Source of the DNA: Serilophus lunatus
Taxonomy: Eukaryota; Chordata; Aves; Passeriformes; Eurylaimidae
Length of the DNA stretch: 64,000 nt
Reading direction: 5' to 3'
Assembly (NCBI GenBank): GCA_013399895.1
Contig: VXBA01001494.1
Location: forward strand, 2,318,118 to 2,382,117
Position numbers and translations under genes: made by a program. This document shows positions 13,701 through 28,700 of the stretch, one piece after another. Numbering within the stretch: the stretch's first letter is position 1; each line of letters starts with the position of its first letter. The notes under the pieces were generated by a model. It was given only the letters and a program-made list of their open reading frames with translations. It ran no database searches and was not told where the DNA came from.

Positions 13701-16700
13701 GTGCAGGACACACTCTCAGTCCACAGGGCACAACTTGGGTGGATGAGCTCAGACGACATCCCCCAAGTGAAGAGGAAAGATCTCCTGCCTCACCAACACC
13801 ACACTTCCCCACGGTTCCTAAAACAAAGCTGTGTGCCTTGATCCTGGCCATCAAGTCAGAAGAATGCAATTTTAAGGCTCTTCTGGTTTTGTCTTTCCCC
13901 CTCCACCCACATAAGAGGAGAGAGACTGAAGGAAAAACAGAGGAGACATTTTTATCCCAGCCCTTGTGGTTTGTCAGGAAGGCAATGAGACACTGCAGCA
14001 ATGAGTGTGTGATAAGAGGCACGAACAGGATGGGGAGTGCTGACTCTAAAACGTGCCTGTAACATCACCTGCAGGAGCAAATCCTTTGAGTACCATCACT
14101 CCATCATCACTGTCCTTCCCAAGTGATAACACACAAGTCAAGGAAAGCAAAACCAGCTGCATACAGGTCACACTTCACTGCACAGCTCTGCAAACTATGC
14201 TGAGAAACCCTCAGAGGAAAGAACCACTGTATAACTACTTTTAAGTCTATTTTGAGTTGAACACTGGGGTTGTAAATACCTTGTTTCTGGCAGTTCTATA
14301 GTGGTTAAAAAGTATATAAAGTAGTCATGGAAAACCCAAGACAAATTTGTTGCGGAAAGAAATTGCCTCTTCCTTCTGCAACAAACACAAGAAGTGCTTT
14401 GTTTTCCATTTTCTGGTTGATGGTATTTTGTGAGCAAGTCTGCAGTGGCACCTCCGTGCTTCGTGGAGGTGATTCAAGAAGGATGTACCCTGCCCTGCTG
14501 TGAAGGTACAAGGCTGTATACAGCCTAGTTTTTAACCCACACATCCATGTCTGCCAGTCAGCTGACAGATTAAGTAAATCTGTCACTAATTTCAATATCT
14601 TTAAGATCATCTTGATGAAGTCTGGGTGGAAAAAAATCCATTTTAACATTTTCTTAGACTTATAAATAACTGGAACATGAAAACCCTAGTGGCTCCAAGA
14701 CTACAAGCATGATCATCCATAGGGAGATATGTGTTATCTAGGAGTCACATTCAGAGCCTTGAGTGCCTCAAAGGCCTTGCAGTCTTCCCCACTCATGCCT
14801 TTAGGGCTTCCCCACAGCTCCAGCTTGACCTCCAAACCTTGGCAGGGACCATGACCAGCCTACAGAGGCAGCCTGGGGCCCTGCAAGCTTCTGCAGCACA
14901 GCCCTGCTCTTCTTTCTCCAACCACTTCATTTTAGCCACGGAAATGGGATGAGCTCTCTGCAAAGCTCTTCAGGCAATGGCAAACACCCCACTCCTGGCA
15001 CAGCACTGAACTGGCACCACCTCCCTGCCTGCAGGACTGGCAAGATTGGCTGTACTGGGACAAGCTGCTGGACACCCAGAGGGACTGCTATGAGCACATG
15101 CTCCCCCCTGCCCTGATGGAGACACAGCCACTCAACAGAAAGACAAATCTGTGCCTGATCCTGACCCGCTGGCTTCACTTCCCAGCTTGATCTTGGACCT
15201 GTCTCGGCACTGTGGACTTGGATAGTGATTTTAGGACTGTGGCTGGCTCTGGTTGTTGTCACTGGAGCTGCTCTTCTTGCTCAGGTTACTGTGGGACTGC
15301 ACTGCTTGTCAGCAAGGCCACAGCCTGTGCTTCCCTGCTGTCACCCTTGGCTCCCTGCTCATCCTCCCTTGCTGCTCCCTGACATGACCCTGCAGTTATG
15401 CCTGGAGTCAGCAATCCCAGTGCTACAGAGGAACAGGAGCAGCCAGACAGGCAAGTAACTGGCCTAAAGTGGAGAGCAGCTTCCTCTGAAAAATACAACC
15501 CAGGTATGACTAATGTGCCAGAAAGCTCATGTCTCAAGTAATCGTCTGCTCAAGACTTTATCAATGATGCACAATTGGATTGTGGAATACAAAACCCCTG
15601 AAAGTTAATAAAAGGACTAGCTTAAGAACCATGCTAACATCATTGGGATTAATGAGTATGGGAGAACAGTCTCAAACAAATCACACTTCAGATCCAGGTA
15701 AGTCCTATCTCCAGGAGACTGGATGAAAGAGAAGGAGCTCAGCACAGCTGTTCTCACACCCAAAGTGAAGAGGTTATGAGTGGAAAACAATGGGTTTAGG
15801 AATTAAACACACTCCCCAATCAGGTAATTCGGAACTGAAGGCTTATAAAATGAAGGGGAGGTTTATCTAATGCTGTTTTAAACACTTCAACACTTGGCAA
15901 AAATTTGTCCAAATATAGGAGTGGGGACACTGGTGCTGTATTTGCATCGTGAAAGTCACCAAGGTGACTTACACCCAGCTTAATTTTCCCTCACATCTGT
16001 AAATGCCTGTGCTAAAGCAGGGGAATGTACACTGGGAACTGGATAAATTGGAGCCAGGATACTTGGATACTTGGAGGTAATGCATCAAAAACTGTGGATG
16101 GTGCAGAAAGAAAGGAAGAAAAGTGAGAGGGAAATAGACAGAAAGCACACACACTATCATTATATGCAGACTGTGCATATATTCTACCTGCTGAGATAGA
16201 ACATGCATCCTACACTTGTAGACTTGCCAGCCAAAATCCCAGCTCCTTAGGCTCGGAGATGGAGTCCGATCCATCCACATATCCTGGACTGGATCCTAAT
16301 CTTTGGATTAAGGCTGTTCTGAATTCTCTGTTACTGTGTCTGTGAGAGGGATCTTCAGTGAATGCCACCCCCCTGACTCGCTGGAGATCAGGGCTGGTGT
16401 CTGGGTTGCATGTCCCTCATAGGATCCACCCTTCCCAATCAAAGAGCCTGTTTGGAGGTTGCACAAACATTGTGTGGTGTCCTCAGAAGGCAGTGAAGGA
16501 TCAGCACTTCACATCACATCAGTTCCACCCACCCTGCACTCAGCACCCACAACCCTCACTCAGCACAAGCAGAGCACCTCAGGAACCTGTCAGGAGGGAT
16601 TAGTCCCACACGTCTCCCCCACCACCAGCACAATGTACCAGTACCATGGAAAGCCCAGCAATTCCCAAGAAAACTATTTGTTTCAATCCAGGGTAAGAAT

Positions 16701-19700
16701 ATCTAGTCTGGAGCCAGACTCCAACCCAGCTCTGAGAACCAACTACAGGAGACAGTTGAAATTAGAGTAACACAATTTCAATATCGTCAAAGAGGTAAAT
16801 GTGCTCAATTGCCTCAAGGCCTCTGTAAACATTAATTATTAACTTAATGTCTGGCTTCCCTGAGGTGTCCATTATCCCATGTATTAATGGCCCTTCCAAT
16901 AAAGCAGGGGGCAAACAGATTATCTGATATATTAATGAAAGTTTGTAAATTGATTTGGTTGGATTAGAAAGTGCTTGGCAGTTAACTGATCACAGAATCT
17001 GGAAAAACAACAGAATACAATGAAAGAGGTTTTCTTTCCTCACCGCTTTATCTGCTCAGAAAAGAAGAAGAGTTGGTCACAGTGGTGCTGGATGTTCTTT
17101 TGGATGCTTCTCTTTCCTGTCTCCCATCCAAAGTGTAATTAAGGAAAGCCTCAGGCAGAAAACTCAGTTGTAGCAAGAGGTAACACTAATGCTGGCTATA
17201 TTCTAAATGCCTCTTCACAAAAGTCAAGTCAGTCTTATTCCTAAGACCCAGGCTTCTATATTTTCATTGCCATGGGATTTTCACATCCATATGGGATACG
17301 CCTGAGGGGTCAGGTTGACAAAAGGATTTCAGTGAACAAACCCCACTCGAGTCCAACACTGGGATCCTCAGAATTGTCTGCTTAATCCTCTAAACACCTC
17401 CAGATCCACAAACACCAGTGAGGTAAGGGTGAAAGGCTGGGTGTACAGACATGTGCCACTTGCACTCCCTTCTTGTGTAAGCAGCTGCTCAGCTTATTTT
17501 TTAGCTCCCAGAAAGCTGCTTTTACAACCCTCTGAAACATCTCATTTAACTGAAGGAGTGTTTGTTCATTAGCGTTACTTGCAGCAGGAAGCACGTCAGT
17601 GTGGGAGTTCAATCCCCCAGGATATGACACAGGATTCATTCCACAACACGGGGACTCTGGAGATGCTGCTGTCCCAAGTCTGCAGCTCAGTTCTCCCTCT
17701 GATTCCATGGGCTGCCACCTCCACCCTGGTCAAAGCACCATGGTCAGTTCACAAGCAGAACAACTACATCCACAGGCTGCTCAGGATAAGACTGGCCAAT
17801 ATTAAAAGCCAGCATCTTCCTCCAAGAAGATAAGGCAAGCCTGGGCAGATTATATCTCTATTTTTCATCCAGAATACCATATGCTTTTCACAGCCACATG
17901 CAAAACATGCAGCAGTCATGTTTCCAATCTGCCGTGCACTTTACTGGGCTCCTTATGCTTGGAGAGAAATCTGTGTTCTCTGATTTATCTGAATGTCAGG
18001 GAGTGATTTAAAGGGAGACCAAGTAACAGTCCTTCCTGATAGATTTTTGGTTATGTTGCAGTTTGCTGTTTAGTCGGGTAACATCTGTTCTTCAAGCAGA
18101 GGAACACGATACTGATCTTTCATGTAAATTTATGGAAGAAGTTATGATTTTATCCTATATCCTAATAAGGATTCTGACAGGTTTTAAAAGGAGAACCTTG
18201 TTTGTGCTGGAGTTTTGTGCCTGTTATTTTATCATAATTTAAAATCAAACTAGTCAGACACTAAATTATTTCCTGCTGAGAAATGTGCAAAAGCTCCTTT
18301 TATTCCTATATCCTCTTTACCGCTGGCATCTTGTATTTATAGAGTGTAGATGGAGAACTTAACATCCATGTTTTCTCCTTTTAAAGTCTCTCCTTTGATC
18401 TAGTTATCCATCCAGGAGATTGCTTTGATCCTTGCAGTTTTTCTAATTCCAAATATGCAATTATGCTTATCTAGTCCTGGAGGATCTGAGTGTTTCACTG
18501 CTGGTTTACCAACACACCCCAGCTTTCATCAAAAGGAACTTGTTCTTGCCCACAGCACTGCAGGCTGCAGACTCATCTGCCAACCTCAAAAACCCAGGAA
18601 AGCCTGCTTCTCCTTGCCTGGTCACATCCCAAGATGGCAGGGAAGCAGGATAGAGAACAGGCTGACCCACTGTCTGCGACAGGAGGGCATCTCCTTGTGC
18701 TGAACAGTGAGGCAGGAGAGCGGGTGGAAGAGTCCAGGAAGGAATGGTCCCACTGAGGAGCAGAGCTGGGGGCTCTCACACAGATCCCTTTGAGTCACCC
18801 AGTCCTGCCACCTTTCCCTCTCTCTTCCCCCAGGTTTCAGTCACTCAGAAGCCATTGCTTCCAGAGCTGGCATTTGATGCCAGGAACCAGGGTCTATGTG
18901 AGAAACTGGACATCACGGCCCAGGAAGGATCTGAAGTCGGTAGGGAAGGCAGCAGAAATGGTCCAGGGAGCAGTTCTCCCAAAAGACAACCATCTTCCCC
19001 CTCCCACCAACCACAAGGAGACTGAGCCAAGACTGATTCCAGCCCATTTGTTGCTTGTTTTAAAAATCTTCTCCCTTCTAATACCATTGTCCCACGTGTT
19101 ATCTAAAACTGCCTGATCTCTCCCCCGGGGAGCAGGGAGGGAGGCAGAAGAAGAGAATGCCATTATTTCATGAAGGGATCTGAAGTAGTAGGGGATTTAC
19201 TTTCAGCTTCCAGAGGGTTGAAATAAATTGAGATGTATCACCCTGATGCTTCACTGCTCAGTATTTTGACACCACATTACTGCTTAGCACCTGAAACTGA
19301 TCTGATGGGAGACGTGACCACAGCCATGCTCCCCTCTCTGCTTCCAACTTCTGGTCTGCCATCCCCACTCTCATACTCAGAAAGAAATTAAAATCTGCTC
19401 TAACATGTTAATGAGTGATAGGAAAAAAATACAAGATTATAAAATCTGTAAAGGCAGCAAGTGGGCCACAACTGCAGTACAGCATTTGAACAATTGTCTC
19501 CTTACTTAGCCCAGACAAGGCTGCTGGAGGTGCAAAGCTCTCCCACCAGAAGACAAGTGCAGGTTCCCTTCCCTTTCTATATAAAGGCTGGTATTTCTGT
19601 TCTTGCAAACCAAAGGCTCAAGTGGCAGTTTCTGTGCAAAAACTTCTCCTATCAACAGCACAAGGAAGAAAAATTACCTATTATGTCTTAGCATCACCCT

Positions 19701-22700
19701 GGCACTACCAGCAACTTTCCAAGAGGCAGATCACACGTGGAAGGCAGGAGACGAGCTGCTAAATCACCCTCTTCAATCCAGCAAAGCACGTTTTTCATGT
19801 TTTCCTTCAAACAAGGCAACAACACCAGCGCAGCCCCAACAACACATTGTAATAAATCAGCTGAGAGATTAAAGGACTTTATTTTGCCAGTCTGCCCTAA
19901 TGAGAACTACTTTTCAGGAGCTCTCAGTGGTTCAGACAGGACAGTGACTGAGGTCCAGTGTCTGCTCTCAGAGTCAAGAGTCCAAAAAAGAGCCCTGGAT
20001 CTGGGGAAAGACGCCTGCTAGTGATGCTGATTGTACAATCCTGCTACACTGCTCCAGTGAAAACTCTTCCAGCAGAGTTTGGGCAGTGGAAAAGGAAAGT
20101 ATGTGGCAGCTTTTATGAAGTTGGCTTTCTTTGCAACACTGCAAAGCTCTCCTGCAGGCAAGGTTCGCGTCCTACAGAACTCCAGAAACTTGGCCACCAA
20201 TACATGATGTTTCAGGCAAGGTCACTGAAATCTCTCAGCACAGCTGGGTTTGGGGGACTGACTCACTGCTTCAAAGCTGCAATCTTCTGAACCAGCTCTT
20301 CCAAGCTGAATTACTTGCCTGACATTTAATATATCTCCGTAGACTCCCTTTCCTTGTAAGGGAGAACCTCTAAAATTCATTCTCCTTTGTATTGCAAGAA
20401 TTCCTATTGAGTTCTCCTCAGGAAAAGCTGAACACTGTGTTTCTGCTGCAAGAGAGCAGCACAAACAGGGCAGCTTCCTGCCCTATCAGTCCTACCTATG
20501 ACACCTGTTACACCTTTCTCAGCTTTACATATCAGAGCTTTGCCTCAAAGAGATATAAGATTGTAAACTCAGCAGGGGAAGGATGGGCTGAGTTTAAACT
20601 ACCAAAGGCATTAAGTGCTTAGAAAAGATTATTTTGGCAATGTTTTAAGAAACAGATCTGGTAACAAAGTTACACGTTTTGTGACTAAATATCAGTGAGT
20701 TTGAAAAAATACCTGTGTTACTGTAATACCTCAATGGGTGAGCACAGACACATCCCAGATTTTTTGCTAAAAAGTAGGTTCATCTTACTCTAAAGAAAGA
20801 CAACTCGGTGGGTGATTCCACAGACACTGAGCTGAAATCTATTTAAAACTGCAGATTACAGTACCTCGCTTTTCTGTCCTAGGAACATTGGTCTGCACAG
20901 GTGGTGCACCTCTGGTGGCACAGGGTGAAAATGGAAATGTATAGAGGTCATGCATCTTGGAAAGAAAAGAATGGAGGAAAGGGTACCATGGGAGTATAAA
21001 TGGTTCCAATCTCATTCCTTTGCAGAGAAAATGCAAGCACTTAACATGCTCCATCTGCACAGGCACACAACACAAACATATTTGGGATGATAGAGGTAGG
21101 ACTGGCAGCTATTTATCACTTAACTGTGTGGAGATTTGACCATCAGATAAGCAAGAAGACTAAAAAGCACCTCTGCCCCACAGCACAGAAGTTTAGAAGC
21201 TCATCCCCTGGAAGGTGCCCAGACTCCAAACCTGCTGCATTTGGTTTTCATGCCTGTTTTACCATTACTTAAGAGACAGACAGCTCCAAGTCACTTGACA
21301 TTTGCACTGGGAAGCCTGAGCAAACACACAAAGCTGGATAAGGGCATCTCTGCCAACAAAGGAATGGACAAACATGTCAAACCACAAGCTGGAAGCTCTG
21401 GAAGCACGTTAGGCAAGGCTACAGCTTGTAATAGATCAGTAATACAGCAGTAATAGATCCAGAGAGAGGGGCTGTGAGGGTTTTGGTGGAGAGCAGTACC
21501 AGCAGTGAGGCTCATTGTCAGGGTAAGCAGCTGCCCTTGGCTCTGGAGGAAAAGCATGGAACAGGAACGGAGGGAAAACTGTAAACTTGGCCTTCCACTC
21601 CTCTCACTGCCTGATGAAGGTGTGACTTGACATGTACAGTCACTCTCCTCCCAAAGCAGCAGCTTCCAAGCTTGTTCAGACTGCAGAGCTGGAGACCATG
21701 GGGTTTATATTACAGAGCAGAGACTTCTCACAGCTCTGCAAAAAACACAGTCTGACCTCTGTTCTAAAGCACTTTAGGGAATCTTTGTTCCAGAGCTCAA
21801 GAAAAAGGTAGAGCTATAAATTAAAATTGCATTAGTAGTTTCCTTGGTGGTCTGCAGAGCAGGAAGGAGAGTGGCAGGGATTCTTTCTTTTCTTGCATTT
21901 ATAAAAAGTTATACCCCAAAATTATATGCAGTGCTTTAGCATGGAAACACAGGTCCACTAAAAAGTAAAAAATAACATTTAAGCACTGTACTGCTCAACA
22001 GAGAAGAAATTGCATTACTGAAAGACCTAGTACATCAATTGCTCTTTCTAGCACTCTTGGAATCCTCTGTGTCTTTGTGGTACCTACATAAAAGCATAAA
22101 CCTCTCATTTTTTCTGAAATAATTCTTTCTATGCAGTTTCATACACATGAAATGCACAAAATTTGGATACTTTTACTTGTTGCTTCACTATTTCCAGGTG
22201 ATTTCTTGTTAGTGCTTAGAAAGCTTTGATCTACTTTTTGCTTAAAATCAAGTTATATTCCACACATTGGTTTTATATTGAAAGGGTAGTCTGAAATTAA
22301 TCCACAGACATACTATTTTACTGCTTTTGCACTGTATTTCCTGTTTTAATGCTAGACTTTTCTGATGGAAGGTAGCAATCATTCAGATATTAAAAGCAGT
22401 CATCTTGGGGACACAGTTGTCAGATTTAAGGATCAGAAATTATATAGGCAGCTGTAAAAGGATAGGAAGTGAATAGATCAATATTACGAGGTCCAGTAAT
22501 TCTTCAAACTAAAGTGAAATGAGGGAACTGTTTGCAAGAACAACTTGATGATTTAAGTTGTGCAGCAGCTCCAGGGGGAGGAGAGGAAGCAGGGAGCAAC
22601 ATCTGCACGGTGGCCTGAAAGGGTTAAGGACACCTTAATCAAAAAGGATTTTGCCCTGAAGCAAGGGCAGGCTAAGGAGGACTTGCAGTATGATCCCATT

Positions 22701-25700
22701 CTGGGCTGGAAAACACAAACCCTTGACAGAACAGCCCTGGCACCACTTCATCTGCAGGAGTGTCACCCGGGGAGCATTTGCAGGGAATGAATCCCTGACA
22801 TTAGAGAACCCTTTGGAGGGTCCTGTCAGCACCCACCACATCTCTATTTACATGCAGGATGTGAGCAAACCATCACTGAATTAATCTTCCATTTCCACCA
22901 CAGAGTTAAGTGTGTTTATGGGCAAAGCCCTGAGTGTGCAGTAACATCCTACTCCATGGTCCCAGTCCTGAGACAATCTGGCATTGTTTGGAAGCATTTG
23001 GTCAATGGCTTTTTGGTGCTCATTCTGCATGCAGAGGAGGAAAGAGCATCCCATCACATCCACTACAACACGGGTTCCCCTTAAGGGTGTGGATATTTGA
23101 AAGCAAGCCCTGGATGCAGGAATCCTGCCAGTCTGAAACCTACTCAGAATTCAAATTAATTTGTGAGGAGGAACATGGCTCACATGGAAATACAGAGCCA
23201 GAGGAGACCAAAACTTGGATAAAAAAGCTGCACATTGGGCAGGAGAAGGTTTGGCATCCTATCCCACTCGGAATTTCAAGATACATGAGAGTGTCGTTGT
23301 TTGTGTGGGAAGACTGATCCCAGTCATGTCATCATTCACCCCATTCAACCCTAAACTCACAGTACAGGAGAGTTAAAATTTTAATCCAAGATGACCTTAT
23401 GCATTTAGAGATAAACATTCCAGAGGGTCCAAAAAGTAGTGACTTGTTTAGTGGTTTTTCTAGGACACAGATTTTTAAGGTTGCAGCATGAAAGTTTAGA
23501 ACCTTTAATATTTCTATGGTTCTTTGGACATGACAAAGTAATTCCCCCTCCCTGAGCAAATCCAAACCAAGAATTCAGATTTCTCTTCCAGTCCTAATCA
23601 AGGACTAGATACACCCTTTTACTTGCCTTTGGAAGGTAACATTCCATCAGCAAACAAAAAAGCCAGTAAGATGATCTAATGAATGAAGAAAACAACTGCT
23701 TTTGGTTTCTTTTCTTGTCCTATTATTTCCTGACCCTTTTCAAACAAGTCTCTGTTGACAAACTCCGGATTCTGTTCTGACTCCAAACAAAGTTTCAGCT
23801 CAGAGAACTCCTAAAGGAGTATGAAATGTCCCAACACAGTTCATCTGTACCTGCTAATGGTAGGCGGAGATCACTCCAAGCAACACACTCCTAGAGAAAC
23901 TAATCCTGGTTTTCCCAGTGAAGCACAAAGTCAGGATCATTCACCTCGTGTGTTTAGACACAGTGCCTTAGGTGACATCTAAAATTCAAATTGGAAGCCT
24001 CTGCTTTCAAAGGTTTGCCAGTGACTCGGTCTGTTTCTCAGCGGTGCTATTAGCCCAGACCAGATTTAAGGCAGCATTAGCAATTCAAAGCATCTCGAGG
24101 CAAGGACATAATCCTTACGGGGAGTAGAAACCTTGCTTTCCTACATTTCTTAGCAGCAAAATGGTATCTTAAATTAGCAAAAAGAAGAAAAAGTGTGGAA
24201 GATTCCCTTGGGAGAGAGGTTACCAAGCTTGTTTCGGATTTCTGCTAAGAGGTTCCAGCACCAGGTAACCTCAGTTCCTGTACTTTCTATGGAGAGAAAC
24301 TACACCTGAGCTGGCTGGCAGCAATAACTCTCCTCATACTTTGCATAATGAGGTCCCATCTATAGTCCCAGAAGTTGTTTAACCCTCAACTGTGACTTAT
24401 TCCAGGCGACCAGCCAAGTGGATGCTTAAGGAGAATATATGTAGCTATGATCTTCACAGGCTGGTATTCATCTTGTCTCAGAAATTGTTTAGGGCAGAGA
24501 GGTTAAGAAGAATAGAGTGGAGGCTTAAAAAAGATTTGTTTCTAAGAGACACTTCACTGGATTCATTCAATTTAGCAAAGAAACTAAGGTTAGGAGAATG
24601 CCTTTTAGGAACTATTGTCTCATGGTAATTTAATACATAGGTTTTCAAAAGGAGACAGCAGTTAAGAAAAGTTGCAGTTCAGTCAGATAAGAAGCTCCCT
24701 CATTAGTATGGATTAGATCTAAACACCTTAGAATAGCTGACAGCCTCTTCACAAGGCACATCCTATAGCCCTTCCTTTTAGACTCTACAAGCCAAGCTAC
24801 CCAGAGCTCTTAAGGCATCCTGTCATATCACAGACTTACCAACTAGTCTAAAAATATCCCTGAAGGAGAAAAAGATCCTGATCTAGACAAGGCAATTAGA
24901 CCTGGTTTAAAGAAAATTCACGATCAGACAGGCACTGTTCTCAAACAGTGCTATTCAGCATCTCCTATCAATCAGGGTTAGGAGCCTTCAGGAAACAGGG
25001 AGTAAAACTCTGAGCCTGCACACAGCACACACTTCTCCCCCCAGGCGAAAAACCAGCAGAGCTTCTGCTTGAGGTGTTTGTAACAGCACGAGGCCACTTA
25101 ATTGGGTTTCCCCTGCAGCAGGTGGGTGTTTCCAGCATCTGCTCAGACAGTTAACACCTTGTGTGTGAAAGTACCGCTGCGACTGCACACGGAGTGGCTT
25201 TCCCCAAAATACCAACAGCAGATGATAAACAAGACACAAAAGCTTTTTTAAAGGTTGTTTTAAATGTATTTGCTACAATGTGCTGGTGTTTTCACTCACT
25301 CACGTGCATTTCAATGAGAGTCCAGATTTGGAATAACAAAGCGGGAAGACAGAGGTAGGAATGATTGGGATGAGAAGGCAGAGGGACAGGCCAAGCCTGA
25401 GCTTTACTGAGGAGCCTCAACTGCCTGGGGGAAAGGAGTCAGCAAGAGCCTCGTGTCTTCAGCAAAGCCCCTCTACCCGGGACAGCTGCACCCCAGGGCA
25501 GGCTGGGTCTTGGGAAGGACCTGGTGGTTCTGACAGCACCAGAGTGAAGGTGTAGTTATTTGGCTGGAGATACACAAGAGACAAGTGGCAGCTCCTTGGT
25601 TCATCCACAGTCACTTTCCCTTCAGAAAGAAAAAGGAGCTACACTTCACTGAAAGGGGAGGGACAAGGTATCCCAGGCAGCAATAACCCAGCATCCCCCA

Positions 25701-28700
25701 CCTACAGAACCCAACAGCCCCAGAAGCAGCATTTGCAGACAGGTCAGAGGTTCTGCACTTGCTCTGGCTTTGTTTTTATCTCATTTCCCAAGCCCCAGGG
25801 CGCTGCAAGTGAGACAGAGGCATTGTGACAACTCACCCACCCTCCAGAGAGGGGAAGGCAGCACTTTGCAATCATTACAACTCGGGCTGTTCCTGAACCC
25901 AAACTCTCTGGTTCCAGCACTGGCAACTAAGGGCAGGCCTCTGGAGCAGAAGCAGCAGCAAATAGCTCATCCCTGGAGAGTTATTTCCTGAATAAATAGC
26001 TGCATAAACAGCTCTGCAGTAGCAGTCCCAGTCTGGCTCTGGAGACTTTTATGTCTCCAGTTTCTAATGAGGACTGGTTTAATTTTTTTTGTAACATCCC
26101 ATCTCCCTAATAAAAGTCATCTCCAATGTGGAATTGGCTCTGAGAATTGCAGTTCCTTGATAATATGTGCTTTCAAGTGATGTGGCATGGTGATCAACGT
26201 GAAGGTTGGATTAAGGTTTACACTGCAGCTTCTGGGAGTCATACAAGTCTCTAATTACACATACAGCCCTCAGCACAGCAGTGTGTGACGCTGCTCACGA
26301 CTTCGGGGAAGACTCACTGAGAAATTACCCAGTTTAGTGCTAAAGTAAGAACGTTCCTCTAACATTAAAAAGCAGAATTTCTCTCCAAGCAGAGGTTTGT
26401 CTGTGCCTCCTGAGGCTGTTAAACAACTCCTGCACGTGCTGCAGAGCAGAGGCCAAGAGCTGGGGTCTCCAGGAGTCACCTTGTAACTGAATTTCCATTT
26501 GCCTTCCAAAACATGGTCTTGGCTGCGAAAAGCCTAAGAAGTGCTAATACTTCATTTAGCCAAAGAGCTCCCACAGGCTCCTTGGGCAGGACAACAAGGA
26601 GTGATTGTGATTATTGCTCCTGAGGTATCAGTGAGATTAGATCTGCAATCAGGCGGATCTCAGCCCCACACCGCAGGCAGCAGGGCACGAGATATACTGG
26701 ATTTGTTCAGGAGTTCCTGTTGTTTCACTGTCTTTGGTTGCAATGTCTGACACCCAGGCTGGGCAGGTGTGGCTGGAAAGAACACGGGAAGGTGTGTGGC
26801 AGCCTGGGACCATTTTCTTTTAAGGCAGAGAACACAGATTACCTGGGACACCAAAAGAAGTTAAAGCTGCCTCGACCCTGTCTGTTCTCCATTTGTGCTC
26901 AGCTGCCACTCAGAATAATGAAGAAACAGAGAAGAGAAATTGGGAATTTGAAGCTTCCAAGGTTCCTGGCTAAGACAGTAAGCAGAGCTTTTAACCCAAC
27001 CAAGTGTAGCTCTGACCCAGACGATGAAAGGTAGGCACTGATTAATTGCATCATTTTCTCCCTGGTCACAAGTGTTACTCTGCAGAACTACCCAGAAGTG
27101 CTTCAATAAAAAGCTGTTTGCATTCAAAAATAGCCTTTTTATGAGAAGCCTTAAAGATTTTCCAAAATAATAAATACAAAGATGTTTAAGCTTTTATAGC
27201 CTGTCTCAAAAACATTAATGATTTTCTGAAATTATTTTGGATGTCTCAAAGAATGGTATGACAATGATCTCCAGGCTTTAGCAACAGTGATTGCCTAGCA
27301 AGGTCCATTAAAAAAATTGCAGTTGTGGTTTCAACTTCATTCCCAAGGATTCAAAGTTAAAATTTACAGTTAAAAATTTGAAAAAAAATCACCTCCCAGC
27401 ACGCAGAAATGACAAAGGAATTTGGGAAATGCTTTGAAACAAACCCCCTCAAAAAAGAAATACGTCAAGCTTTTATTTTAGGTTTCCTTTGTTTTCCAAA
27501 ATTAGGTGTCATCTTTCAATCAGCACCACCTCAGAGTGTGAGATTTGTGTTCACTATACTTGCATGTGTAATGATGCCAGTATAATTCACAGCAGATGTA
27601 CATTTGGGGAGAAATTATTTTCCTCAGAATCTATTTGTGTGGGAGGATGAAGTATGGTTATAATGAAGGTGCTGTGGGAGCTGAATGACTTTGCATCTCA
27701 AGTACAGGTGCACTTGGGTGTAACTTAAACATAGTTTGCAATCTCTCTAAATGGAGCATTTATAGCCAATTACACTTGTCATTCACCTTGCAAATACCTC
27801 TATCTAATTTAACAGCATATGCAGCAGGCAGAGAAATAAAGGATATTATATTAGGTGACAGCAGAATAGAGGTGTAGGTATCTGCATCTGTATCTGTTGC
27901 ACATTTGGCAGATTTCTCAACCAAAATAGAATGAATTCAGAGAGTGGCCTCCAATGCCCTTATTCTCCCTGCCTCAGAAGCCTCCTGTCAAATGTAATTT
28001 CCTCCAGGAAGACATGTATCTAGCTGAGACTTTCCAAAACCTGTCCAAGTGATTCGGACACTCACTTCTCATTAGTACTAGCAGTGAGCGGGTGTGAGCA
28101 TCTCCTAAATGCCTTTGGAAATCTCTGACACTTTTTTTTTTGTGGCTGTTAAATGACTCTTTGGGCAACCTGCACTAGAAATGACAAATTTCACATTTGT
28201 TTCCCTGTCCTCAGACATTCATAATCTCCACGTACCAAATGTCAAGATTTTCCCTCAAAAAGACAACTGAGATGTAGTAAGAGGGAGAGGAGAGACAGAC
28301 TTTTGCTGTGTTTGGACTAAAGGACAAAGTTCACATTCCAAAACTGTCTCCTCTACAGAGGGCTGGATATAACAATTTTAGGATGATCCCACACTCATTG
28401 TCATCTTTTTGTCACAGCCCCAGGCAGGCCTGTCACTGCAATGGGAGCAGGGAGGAGAGGAGTTCCATGGCTGCAGTGTCACAGGCACTGAGTCACCCTG
28501 GAGAATGTCAGCATGGAGGGGAAGGGAAGGTGAACCTCCCTGGGAAAGGAACACCTGGGAGCAGCTGTTCCGAGATCCACGTTTTCAGTGTCACACCTTG
28601 GATCATACCCAGTCCCACTTAACTGGTCCAGGAAACATCCTTCCTGTCCTGAAGAGGAAAATGGGAACAGAACAGCAAATCTGTAAATTGACCATAGATT

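Noticed and set aside
24392..24628. 78-codon frame with a basic helical-looking protein
   Set aside because: No recognisable family, no splice or promoter context, and frames of this length are common by chance in the region.
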